Assembly (NCBI GenBank): GCA_964522605.1
Contig: CAZFWV010000045.1
Coordinates: forward strand, 1-30,015
Source of the DNA: CAVZLD01 sp964522605
GTDB taxonomy: Bacteria; Planctomycetota; Planctomycetia; Pirellulales; Pirellulaceae
Reading direction: 5' to 3'
Length of the DNA stretch: 30,015 nucleotides
The notes under the pieces were generated by a model. The model worked only from the letters and a program-made list of their open reading frames with translations, was not told where the DNA came from and made no database searches. A program made the position numbers and the translations under genes. Positions 8,683 through 17,400 of the stretch are shown here, piece after piece; position 1 is the first letter of the stretch, and every line of letters begins with the position of its first letter.

Positions 8683-9414
8683 TTACGAGTCGCGAAAGTC
8701 CCAACCGAGCGCTTTCCAGCTTGGTCGCACCCACCGTGGGCAGGCGTGTGCGGACAACCCGCCTCTTCGTGGATTATCGCCGATGTATTGAAGGCATCGA
8801 TCGAGATGTTCTTCATCGCGAATGATGCGGTCGAAACTTTCTTCCTGCCAAAGCTCACCTGTCCGACCCAGTCGGACGTTGATTTCGCGTGCCATGCGGC
8901 GCTTTCGGCCCTGCAGGATCTTTTCCAGCGGATCCGTCGTGGGTTGGAGTGGGCGCAGGATGGTGTGAACGTGATTCGGCATGATGACATAGCTCCCCAG
9001 TTCGTAGGTGTCATCGTCGAAATGGTGTAGCGCATCGGCAACCTTGTTGGCGATGTCGGGGCTCTTGAGACAACAGCTTCCCAGTCCCTGATCGAGCCAT
9101 CGTTCGATACGTTGCGTCTGGTCCTTCGAGAATTCTTCCCACGACTTGTGTGGAATCGAATCAGCTTTTCTTCGGAGGACGGATTGCCAATCCGTCCCAC
9201 GAATGCCGTGTCGCGCCGCAAACTCGCGCTTCAGGGACTCGAGTTCGTGCAGTTTTGCCTGGGGTAGTGAATCGGCAAGTCGAAAAGTCACGAAATAGGT
9301 TGCACCGTCTTGACGCCAATGCGGCAGATGCCGGTGATAAAGCGTCACGGGAAGGTCAGGGTGGAGCCCTTGAAATCCCGGTGGAGCCCGGCGGTTCCAG
9401 TTTTCCACGTTCAC
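8683..9414 (-). CDS. REP-associated tyrosine transposase (RAYT, Y1 HUH family)
   Basis: A 243-residue single-strand DNA transposase of the TnpA_REP type. It starts NVENWNRRAPPG, then LYHRHLPHW and ATYFVTFRLADSLP, which are typical RAYT openings. The HUH metal-binding motif is MPNHVH with H148 and H150. The candidate catalytic tyrosine is Y210 in CLQYIGDNP, the conserved YI-x-x-NP helix. The C terminus (ACPRWVRPSWKALGWDF) is also family-like. I chose the GTG at 9414, preceded by AAAGGGA, because the longer frame begins at a TTG inside an upstream REP palindrome. Residues about 72-82 (RGTDWQSVLRR) are encoded by a REP inserted in frame, in the loop between the first strand and the helical part. 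The frame is intact, so the enzyme may still work. Confidence 0.88.
   Translation of the reverse strand: MNVENWNRRAPPGFQGLHPDLPVTLYHRHLPHWRQDGATYFVTFRLADSLPQAKLHELESLKREFAARHGIRGTDWQSVLRRKADSIPHKSWEEFSKDQTQRIERWLDQGLGSCCLKSPDIANKVADALHHFDDDTYELGSYVIMPNHVHTILRPLQPTTDPLEKILQGRKRRMAREINVRLGRTGELWQEESFDRIIRDEEHLDRCLQYIGDNPRRGGLSAHACPRWVRPSWKALGWDFRDS
9174..9200. repeat. REP palindrome inserted in the RAYT coding sequence
   Basis: The same 21-base palindrome core (9177-9197) as the flanking REPs, but with the outer flanks inverted (GGA before, CAC after). On the minus strand it is read as G-T-D-W-Q-S-V without a stop or frameshift. Confidence 0.88.
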
Positions 9415-9454
9415 CGTGTCCCTTTCGATGTGGGACGGATTGACCTTGTCTATG

Positions 9455-9480
9455 TGGGACGGATTGCCAATCCGTCCTAC
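9455..9480. repeat. REP palindrome upstream of RAYT
   Basis: Palindrome core at 9457-9477, same arms and central C as the other copies, flanked by TGTG and TAC. A partial copy (GTGGGACGGATTG) lies just before it at 9430-9442. Confidence 0.85.
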
Positions 9481-9490
9481 AAGGAATAAA

Positions 9491-9516
9491 GGGGGACGGA
9501 TTGCCAATCCGTCCTA
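9491..9516. repeat. Second REP palindrome upstream of RAYT
   Basis: Palindrome core at 9494-9514, same orientation as the copy at 9455-9480 and separated from it by about 16 bases, giving a tandem pair (BIME-like arrangement) between the RAYT gene and the end of the HlyD-type gene. Confidence 0.85.
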
Positions 9517-9582
9517 CCATCCGAGGCTCGATTCGGCAACGGAAGAGAGACTTTGATACGGCCGTCGTAACAGCGGTGTCGT

Positions 9583-10947
9583 CTAGTTTGGGCGCGCGGC
9601 TTTCGATCGGACTTCCGTGCTATCCGTTGCGCGATCTCTGGCAACAACGGGAGGGAATCCGTTGAGCTGTCGCCAGATCTCGTACCCGAGTCGAACTTGG
9701 CTGAGCATCACCCAACCGTTGGCGCGGACCCCTTGCCGCAGAACTTGCTCCGATGGCCATCCGCCTTCGGCGCCCTGCTTGACGAGGACGCGAAACTTGC
9801 CAGTTCCGTCGTCCGTTGCGTCGATCGCAGTCACTTCCCCTCCGAATGTTCCGACCGCCACCGAGGGCCAACCGGTGAACTGCACGGCTGGCCAACCTTC
9901 GAACTGCAGCCGTACGTGATCTCCTGACCGGATCAGTGGAATATCATTTCCCGAGACCCACAGCTCGACCGCGCGTTCCTTCGCATCCGGAACGATTGTG
10001 AACAGCGGGTCACCTTCCTTGATTGCTTGGCCCCGTTCGAACGTGGCGATGCGGAATAAGACTCCATCGCGTGGCGCGTTGATCACCAGTCGGTCCAACT
10101 CGGACAACTTGATCTTCAGATCCCGGATCTCCTTCTGTACGGTGGCAGCCTGGCCCCGAGCGTCCTCGTACATAGCTTCTGCGTACCGGACTTTCGAATC
10201 CGCTTCCCGCTGTTTCTCGCCGCGTTCTTGAGTCTTTGCTTCCCATTCCTGTTGGGCGGCCGTTACATCCTGTTTGGCGGATCGCAGGTCGGACGTTGCG
10301 ACATCCCACTCCTCTCTGGCGAACTCCATTTCTTTTCTGGATTTGACGCCTCGCTCCACCAGCCCTTTCTGTCGTTCGAAATTCAGGCGAGCCTGCAGTT
10401 CCTTGGCTTCGTAGGCGGGAACGAGTTGGCGTTTCACATCCAGCTTGGCCAATGCTGCATCAATCATTTCCTCCGCGGCGTCGACTGCAAAGTCACGCGC
10501 CGCCTTCAGGTCTTCGATATTCTGTGAGTAGACCTCCGTCTTTGTGTTCGCGGTATCGAGTTTGACCTGCAGATCCCGTAGCTGGGCGCTCAATTGCTCC
10601 AACAAATCGGCGGCATTGGGTTGAATCTCGAGAATGAAATCGCCCTGCTTCACCTCGGTTCCTTCCAGCAGCCCCGATGCGATCCGATCAACGATTCCCT
10701 TGACCGGAGAGGTCACCGTCTGTTGTCGTTCCTGGGGCTCCAAAGCGACGACGCGGCCTGTTCCCTTGGCCGATTGCTGCCACGGCGCGAAGACCATGCA
10801 AGCAATCGCAACGACAAGCAGAATCAACATGCAGTTGGCCAGCCGCTGCATGACACGCGGTGATTGAACCAAATCGAGGGCCGGCAATCGCGGCGGCTTG
10901 ACCTGCGACGGATCCGCCATCGGGCGTCGATCGTGAATCGTTGCCAT
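9583..10947 (-). CDS. HlyD-type membrane fusion / efflux adaptor protein
   Basis: A 454-residue inner-membrane-anchored periplasmic adaptor. After a cytoplasmic N terminus, a single transmembrane helix spans about residues 37-55. The first half of the biotinyl-lipoyl-like domain follows (TVTSPVKGIVDRI through EGTEVKQGDFILEI, 77-108). A long coiled-coil hairpin covers about 115-310. The second half-domain is INAPRDGVLFRIATFERGQAIKEGDPLF, then beta-barrel segments near 340-430. Such adaptors link an ABC or other pump to an outer-membrane channel, but neither partner gene is next to it. The start is uncertain: the frame is open to 11106, and an alternative ATG run near 10990-11000 has an AGGA just before it; I chose the ATG at 10947 because it begins the MATIHDRR stretch. 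It is separated from the upstream operon by 210 bases with a hairpin, so it is probably transcribed on its own. Confidence 0.85.
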   Translation of the reverse strand: MATIHDRRPMADPSQVKPPRLPALDLVQSPRVMQRLANCMLILLVVAIACMVFAPWQQSAKGTGRVVALEPQERQQTVTSPVKGIVDRIASGLLEGTEVKQGDFILEIQPNAADLLEQLSAQLRDLQVKLDTANTKTEVYSQNIEDLKAARDFAVDAAEEMIDAALAKLDVKRQLVPAYEAKELQARLNFERQKGLVERGVKSRKEMEFAREEWDVATSDLRSAKQDVTAAQQEWEAKTQERGEKQREADSKVRYAEAMYEDARGQAATVQKEIRDLKIKLSELDRLVINAPRDGVLFRIATFERGQAIKEGDPLFTIVPDAKERAVELWVSGNDIPLIRSGDHVRLQFEGWPAVQFTGWPSVAVGTFGGEVTAIDATDDGTGKFRVLVKQGAEGGWPSEQVLRQGVRANGWVMLSQVRLGYEIWRQLNGFPPVVARDRATDSTEVRSKAARPN

Positions 10948-11086
10948 TTCAAAAACCCGGTTTGGGAAGGCGCGGCCGAACATGGACCACATCATCATCC
11001 TATAGGCTTGTCCATTCGATTTGTCCAGTCTCGCTTGCTCCGTGGGGGGGCGTCGGCTCTTCCGGTTTCGGGTCTGCGCGGTCCTC

Positions 11087-11117
11087 CGTAGGCCGACTTG
11101 AGACAAGTCGGCCTACG
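11087..11117. repeat. Perfect 14-bp stem palindrome
   Basis: CGTAGGCCGACTTG, loop AGA, CAAGTCGGCCTACG. It lies 41 bases past the end of the eight-gene operon and upstream of the HlyD-type gene, where it could block read-through or protect the mRNA 3' end. No U-tract follows. I recognise the motif as a common planctomycete dispersed palindrome. Confidence 0.8.
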
Positions 11118-11157
11118 AAAGTCGGGCGGTCGATGCCCCGCCAATCAACGATCGAGC

Positions 11158-12132
11158 TCACGGGGCGGCAGTGCCCAGGCGAGCGAGCTCAATCAGCAAG
11201 GGTTCGAGCTGAGCGTAATACGTTTCGGTGGACAGTGAGGATTTTTTTGCGCGGAGCTGTTGGATCTGGCGCTCGATCGAGTCGCGCTCGGCCAGTTGTT
11301 CGGCCGTCAGGCTCGGCGGATCACCGATCGAAGTGAGAATCACTTGATGGGCACGCAATCCGTCCAGCGACGCCCCACTGCGGGCAGCCTTCACCGCATG
11401 GATTCCGCGAAAGAAATCCGCCGGTGTTCCCAAACCGTCGCCGTTATCGTCCAGCAGAGAATGTTCCGTGGCCAAACGGTTTTGCTGCTGGTAAAACTTC
11501 GCAACACGGTCGGAGGCAAGCAGATAGACCTCGAGCAGCGAGATCGTTTCGTCATGATCCAAGTCGGCTGCCGGATCGGTCAGCGCCTGCGAGAAGAAAT
11601 CGCCAAACCGAGCAAAATTCTCTTCGTCACCACTTTTCGTGGCCGTGATGGTGATCCGATTCTCGCTGGCCAAGGGTTTCAGGAAGGCGCCACTGGAAGA
11701 CGCACAATGGATGACGATCACCGGTCGTGTGATCGGATCCAACCAGTGGGCCAATTCCGACGCGGTGATGTCGGGGCCTCGCAGGTTGAATTTTGCCGTG
11801 CCCTCGCGGTCGGTTCCATGGCCGATCAAGACGACGATCAACGGATCATCTCGCGAATCCGTCGCAATTTGTCTCAGCTCCAACTCCACTTGTTCGCGAT
11901 CGGTGGCCTGTTCTGTCTCCAACCCAATAACGCGGATCGCCGTCGGCAGCGATTCTCCGTATTCACGCCATCGATCGGTCCACGTCCGGAATAGCTCTTC
12001 ATACTCGGGTGTGCCTCCCGCACCAGTCACGATTAGCAGGTCGGGGCGACCTGTTTCTTCTGCCGACACGCCGGCCGTCAAAATCAGGCAGGTCGCGATT
12101 GCTCCGGATAGCAACTTTGCGAGGTACGCCAT
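11158..12132 (-). CDS. Secreted caspase-fold-like His/Cys protein with EF-hand loop
   Basis: A 324-residue protein with a signal peptide (residues 1-24, cut near GVSA-EE). The middle resembles clan CD cysteine peptidases: a beta strand ending in a His, IVVLIGHGTD with H105, and a second strand ending in a Cys, PVIVIHCASSSGAF with C143. This is the spacing and context of the His/Cys dyad in C13/C14-like folds. A canonical EF-hand loop, DLDHDETISLLE (190-201), follows, and DDNGDG at 228-233 is a second possible calcium site. The C terminus is helical. The start codon overlaps the stop of the preceding gene by one base (TGATG). Which family it belongs to is uncertain; it could also be an inactive homologue. 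As the last gene of the operon it may act in the periplasm on products handled by the rest. Confidence 0.68.
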   Translation of the reverse strand: MAYLAKLLSGAIATCLILTAGVSAEETGRPDLLIVTGAGGTPEYEELFRTWTDRWREYGESLPTAIRVIGLETEQATDREQVELELRQIATDSRDDPLIVVLIGHGTDREGTAKFNLRGPDITASELAHWLDPITRPVIVIHCASSSGAFLKPLASENRITITATKSGDEENFARFGDFFSQALTDPAADLDHDETISLLEVYLLASDRVAKFYQQQNRLATEHSLLDDNGDGLGTPADFFRGIHAVKAARSGASLDGLRAHQVILTSIGDPPSLTAEQLAERDSIERQIQQLRAKKSSLSTETYYAQLEPLLIELARLGTAAP

Positions 12133-14489
12133 CAGGCCAAACCTTTCCAGCGTCTGAGTCCCCACTCCAGGCAGAGCAGAACAATCGCGAGCAGAAAGAC
12201 CCATGGGTGATGCCAGAGTGGATCGATGAAGGACTCGGAAACAACGGTCGGGCGATTGGGTAAGCTGGAAACAAACGAATCCAAAGACTCCGGTTCCACG
12301 AGATCGCCTCCCGACTGCTCGGCCAAGCGGCGAAGGAAATCATGGTTGGTCGGGAGTTGCTGGAACTCCTGCTCGCCCGGCTGCGCTATCCAACCATTTG
12401 GTGCGACGGCGAGCTGGCTGCCATCGGAGCCCGTAACGTCGCTGGTCACCCGATATGCGCCCGATTCCGAACACCAGAAGTCGGCGGTGTAGAGACCGCT
12501 TTCTTGCGCACTGGCGACGGTCGACAGCGGAACCGCATCGCCCTGGGGTGTCGTCACCGTGAAGTGGACGGTGGCGTTTTCGTCGGGCTCGAATTCTGCA
12601 GTCCGAACACGGGCTTCGATCCGCGACAACTCAGGGGTTTCGTCGTTTCGGGGGAACTGTAATTCGACTCGCTGGGGCACGTTGGAGACAAGCCAGCGGA
12701 TCGTCTGACGCCAGAAGCTGGACAGATCGTCGGTTTGTTGGTTTTCACGGCGCATCGACCATCGCCAGAGGTCTCCCAGCAGTAACGCGGACGAGCGTCC
12801 CTTGCCGAATCGCTGAGTAACCAGCGCGGGAACGTCACGTTCGGCGACGCCGGTCATCGCATTGGCCAGAATGGTGGCCCCTGGTTTTGCGTCTCCCGCC
12901 AAGCTGTAAATGCGAAATTCGGGCATCTGCCGCAATCGTTCGTTTTCGGCATCTTCGGTCAACCGGAGTCGAGTCCAGGGTTCCAGTTGACCGTCGCGCG
13001 TCAGTTGCCAGCGAAACAGATTTGAGGCAGGCGGAGTCGCCACGCGATCCGTGTACACGGGCAGGAGATCGGAAAGCGGAGTTCGATCGTACCGACCATG
13101 GGAAAAAGTCGACAAGCCGCCCAGCATCAAGAATCCGCCACCTCGTTGTGCGACGAAGCGCCGGGCGAGCAATTGTTGGTCGGGTGAAAAGAAATCGGCT
13201 TCGAGATCATCGACAATGATGGCGTGATAGGCGAACAACTGCTCCGCCGTGTCTGGGAATCCATCACGCAACTCGGTCTCATCTTTGACGCCGATTCGGA
13301 CCAGCACCGGTTGATCAAAACTCTCTGCCTCCTCGGGATCGAGGTTGTCGAAGCCTTGAAAGAGTCGATTCGTCGAGCCGACTCCGGCACGATCTTGAAA
13401 AACGAACTTTGGCTCTTTCACAGCAATCCGCAGCAAGCCGATCAATTCAATCTCGTCGTCTTCTTCCAGTGCGCGACGCAAGAACTTGAATTCCCAGTTA
13501 GGACGGCCACCGAGATAGAGGATTCGAAAGGGGCCGCCCCCGCGGTCAATTCGCACGATTCGCGCATTGTTCTCCAGAGTCGCCTCGACCCGCGACTCGC
13601 CCTGCGAAAAGAGTTGCGATTCGCTGCGCAAAAAGACCTGCACCTGGTAAAACGAGACGCCCGGTTCAGCAGGACGAAAACGGAATCGCTCGTTGATCGG
13701 CTGTCCGTCGGCCGGTGCAACGACGTTGCGTTGTTCGATCACTTCTCCATCAGGACCCAGCAACCGAACCGTGAGCATCTGGCCGGAAAAACCTTGGCTG
13801 AGAAGCTGGGCATCGATCGTCGTCGGGGCTGTTTCGAAGTTCGTCTGGCTCGTCGTCACCTGCTTGACGAGTACGTCGCGAGGTGCGTCCGGGATGCGAC
13901 GGACGACGGGAAAAACTGGAAAACCGAGATCCGCGACCGTGCGATTTTCGTTCATGCGGTCTGTCGAGTTGCCGTCAGTTAGGAGCAGTACTCCCGCGAG
14001 GGGACGAGTTTGATATCGATCCGCCAGGGCAGTCAAGGCGCCATGCAAGTGCGAGGCGGTTGCGGTGAATGTAGAGGGGGAGTCGGAATCGATGCTCTCC
14101 AACCGATTGCCAAACCGATATCGACGCAGATCGAATTCCTGTGCGAGACGCGCGCCCCAATTTGTTTGCTGTGGGTCCAGCCAGGTCGTCAGAGTTTCCG
14201 CGACTGGAAGGTCTTGGCGGTGAATCTGCATGCTCTGGCTGTCATCCACCAAGATCGCGAACAAGTTCGCGCCCGGGACCGCGCGCGTGCGCGTGCTGAG
14301 AGGCTCCAGCAGACAAAAGGCCAACAGGACGATTGCGGTTAATTTGCAGGCGAAGGCCAGCCATCGGATTGCCGTACGCGGCTTGGCGGTCGCATAACTC
14401 CAGATCAACAGCCCCACCAGCAGCAGAACTGCGATCGATGCGGGCAGGGTCCACTGGGGACTTCCCCAACTGACTGCAGCCCAACTCAT
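12132..14489 (-). CDS. Membrane protein with VWA and glutamine-amidotransferase-like domains
   Basis: A 785-residue protein. Two N-terminal transmembrane helices (about 16-32 and 43-62) precede a VWA-like domain with the MIDAS-type sequence D82-D-S-Q-S86, and LAGVLLLTDGNST fits the following strands. Beta-sandwich-like regions follow (about 190-330). The segment FRILYLGGRPNWEFKFLRRAL (wording shortened: ILYLGGRPNWE) and GGGFLMLGGLSTFSHGRY near 445-465 resemble the class I glutamine amidotransferase-like fold seen in this group, without an evident catalytic Cys. Then comes another sandwich and a C-terminal transmembrane helix (HHPWVFLLAIVLLCLEWGL). The start ATG overlaps the stop of the DUF4175 gene by four bases. 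It probably stands in the inner membrane with most of the mass outside, partnering the other VWA protein and the MoxR ATPase. Confidence 0.8.
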   Translation of the reverse strand: MSWAAVSWGSPQWTLPASIAVLLLVGLLIWSYATAKPRTAIRWLAFACKLTAIVLLAFCLLEPLSTRTRAVPGANLFAILVDDSQSMQIHRQDLPVAETLTTWLDPQQTNWGARLAQEFDLRRYRFGNRLESIDSDSPSTFTATASHLHGALTALADRYQTRPLAGVLLLTDGNSTDRMNENRTVADLGFPVFPVVRRIPDAPRDVLVKQVTTSQTNFETAPTTIDAQLLSQGFSGQMLTVRLLGPDGEVIEQRNVVAPADGQPINERFRFRPAEPGVSFYQVQVFLRSESQLFSQGESRVEATLENNARIVRIDRGGGPFRILYLGGRPNWEFKFLRRALEEDDEIELIGLLRIAVKEPKFVFQDRAGVGSTNRLFQGFDNLDPEEAESFDQPVLVRIGVKDETELRDGFPDTAEQLFAYHAIIVDDLEADFFSPDQQLLARRFVAQRGGGFLMLGGLSTFSHGRYDRTPLSDLLPVYTDRVATPPASNLFRWQLTRDGQLEPWTRLRLTEDAENERLRQMPEFRIYSLAGDAKPGATILANAMTGVAERDVPALVTQRFGKGRSSALLLGDLWRWSMRRENQQTDDLSSFWRQTIRWLVSNVPQRVELQFPRNDETPELSRIEARVRTAEFEPDENATVHFTVTTPQGDAVPLSTVASAQESGLYTADFWCSESGAYRVTSDVTGSDGSQLAVAPNGWIAQPGEQEFQQLPTNHDFLRRLAEQSGGDLVEPESLDSFVSSLPNRPTVVSESFIDPLWHHPWVFLLAIVLLCLEWGLRRWKGLA

Positions 14490-17400
14490 GGTGCCTGCCC
14501 CAACTGTTCGTAGTACTTTCGCACTTGCTCGGCAAACTCCTCCGGGACCGGATCGCGATCCACGGGGACAAGCGAATTGCGCTGAGCGGAGCGGCGGAGC
14601 AGCTCCTGTCCGACCTGACGCTGGAGTTCTTCTAACGGTTCGGCCACAAGCTCGCGGACGAGAGACCACTGCGGCTGCTGGGAGTGTCGCTTGAAGTCGA
14701 AGCGGAACTCACGGGCCCGATCCCGAATCCGCGCCGCCTCGGCACGCAAGTCAGGATCATCGAGGATCTCTTCGACATCCCGCAGACGATCGGACCATTG
14801 GCGGAACTGATCTCCGGTAATCGGTCCGCCCCCGAGACTGTCGGCCAGAGATTGCAGGATTCCTCCACCGTCGGGCCGAGCGGCCGCCAGCGAATCCTCT
14901 GGCCGACCGTCCCGCGACGGATTCGCCGCCGAGGAGGGGACAGCCCGATTCTGCTCTGGATCGGCATTGCCGCCACGTGTACGGGCCGAAGAGTCAGCGG
15001 AGGATCGGGCGACCTGGCCGCTTGGGTCATCCATGGACGGCGGGGAATCGGTGGGCGGATTGCCGGCTGTCGCGATCGACTCGCCCACGTTCTCGCCCTG
15101 TTCTCTCGCTGTCGATCGGGACGGCGGCGTTTCCGACGAGGCGGAGGGTTGTTGTTGTCCCGGTTGGCGGGTCGAATCGGAAGGCGTGCCTTCCGAGCCG
15201 GCTTCCGCCCGGTCCAACTCGTTCGCCAGTTGTTGCGCTAAGTCGTCCAATTCTGTTGCTGCACGCCGTAACGCTTCTGCTTCACTTCCCAGAATATTTT
15301 CGGCGGCCGCCTCGACACGTTGACGCAATTGCTGCAGATCATTGGCGGCGATGTCCCCCTGCTCCGCTGCCTCCTCACGGCGTCCGTCGTTCCACAGTTC
15401 GCGGGTCTGCTCGAGGTTTTCGGCGATTTGCCGCTGGCCTGCTTCCCGAAAGCCCTCGTACAGGGACTCCGCCAACAGAGGTTCCGCGGTTTCGGCCGTT
15501 TCAATCGTACTCTTCATCTGGTCCAGCAGATTTTCCAGTTGGCTGCGTTGCTCGGCAAGTTGTTCGGAGACGGCGGTGTCTTGCGTTGGATTTCGCAGGC
15601 CGGGTTGACTGGATGTCTCCGCCTGGTCCATCTCGCGAGCCAACTCCTGCTGACGTTGGTCGAGTTCTCGAGCTTGCTGTCGCATCTGCCGCAACTCTTC
15701 GGAGAATCGATCAGCCGACTGCTGACGCAACTGCTGTCTGGCCTCCGATAGTTGTCGCTGCGCGCGTGTGCCTTCCGCGAGGGCTTGAGCGACATCTCCC
15801 GCGGACAACGCTTCGGCGCTTTGCTGCAGCTGTTCCCGCGTGTCTTCCAGTTGCTGTCGAGTCGTCTGAAGTTCGCGCGGCGTTTCGTTGTCCGCCAGTT
15901 CTTGCTGCAATTCGTCCGCGTCGCGCAACAGTTGTTCCTGCTGGTCACGAAGTCGCTTCAGCTGCCGTTCTAACTCATCGGCTGCCTGCTGATCTGCCTG
16001 CTCCTGCAAAGCCACTTGCTGCTGTTGAAGCTGCTGGTTGATATCCTGCTGCCTGCGCGCCAAGTCGCGTAGGCGACTGAGCGTACGCTCGGTCTGTTGT
16101 TGAGGCTCGCTTGATTCTGCCTGGGCTTGGCGTTCGGTTTCGTAGCGATTCTCATCATTTTCCAGTTCCAGTTGCTGCAACTGCTGTTGCAGGCGCTGAC
16201 TGGCTGCGGAACTGGAACGGCTCTGGCTGCGACTTTGCGACCGGGCAACCTCATGCTCACGGGCCTGCAGACGCAGCAGACTTTGATAGCTCGCCTGTTC
16301 CGCCTGCAAGGCGGGCTGAAGAGGCTCGCGCGCTGGTGCNNNNNNNNNNNNNNNNNNNNNNNNNNNNNNNNNNNNNNNNNNNNNNNNNNNNNNNNNNNNN
16401 NNNNNNNNNNNNNNNNNNNNNNNNNNNNNNNNNNNNNNNCGCTGCAACTCGACGAGTCGCGCGGCGGCTTCCTCCCCACCGCTTTGTCCTTGTTGTTGTT
16501 GCTGTTCATTCTGGGCTTCGCTGTTCGCGTCAGCCTGCCCCTGCCGGAAGATCTCTTCAAAGTGTCGTACCTCCGCAAAGTACTGGTCGCTCCATGCCCG
16601 CCGCGGCTGACCCTGGGGATCGGTATCTTCGGCCCAAAAATAGTAAGTCAGCAATTGATCCGGCTGCGCTTCGAGGGCTTCAAAATCGAGCAGGTAGTCC
16701 ATCGCCTGGGGCTGACCCGAGGGACCGTTCTCCCCGAGCACAATCTCCTGGGTCGGCTCGCCGGGACGGCCGAAGGCGATGCCATACTGCCGAACTCCGA
16801 AATCGTCTTCGACCGATGCGCGCACGGTTAGTTCTTCGAGTGGTGAGACCCGAACATCTTCCGCGGCGAGTGGCTTCAACCGCGCAGGCTGGTTGGAATT
16901 GACTTTCGCGATCAACTCGTGCTCGATTCGATTCTCACGCCCGTCTGGATCTCGCAGGTGCAGTTTCCACCGGCGATCTTCCAGCAAGGTGATGGTGGTT
17001 TGGTAGCGTAGGGGATGATCCGGATCCGCTTCCAATGAAATCGTTTCTCCTGAATCACTCTCAAGGGTTGCCGTCGCAAGTGGCTTGGTGACCTCGAGCG
17101 TCCAAGATAAGCGAGACCCTTCGACGGCGGTTACGCGGTGTGTATCCAGTAACTGTTTGTCACCCAAGCCCGTGTAATCCGGCGCATCAATCATCGCGTC
17201 GGCGCGGACCAACTCCGGATAGTCGAAGACTCGAACCTGAAACTCGTCGGACTCCTGTTCACCATACAGGATGTGGTACTTCAGATCCTCTCTGACCTGT
17301 TCCGCGGCTGCGGTAAACAGCGGATCATCGAGTCGGCGTTGCATCACAATCCGTCGTTCCGGTCCGTCGGGTGCTTGTACCACTAAGGTCGCCTGCGATG

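Larger units (their letters stand above)
8631..9516. mobile_element. RAYT transposase with its REP palindromes
   Basis: The unit is a REP-associated tyrosine transposase gene with one full REP (plus two partial copies) downstream, one inside the coding region, and two full plus one partial REP just upstream. REP-RAYT pairs are known: the enzyme recognises such hairpins as single-stranded DNA. All four full REPs share the same 10-base arms, which argues that this enzyme acts on this family. No target-site duplication was identified. Confidence 0.75.

Noticed and set aside
9415..9507. Longer RAYT start at TTG 9507
   Set aside because: The added residues are read from REP palindromes and the start lies inside one; a GTG with a ribosome site lies at 9414.
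14977..16041. Long plus-strand open frame opposite the DUF4175-like gene
   Set aside because: It is antisense to a well-supported coding region, has Arg/Pro/Ser-rich composition without motifs, and arises from the Gln/Glu-rich codons on the other strand.
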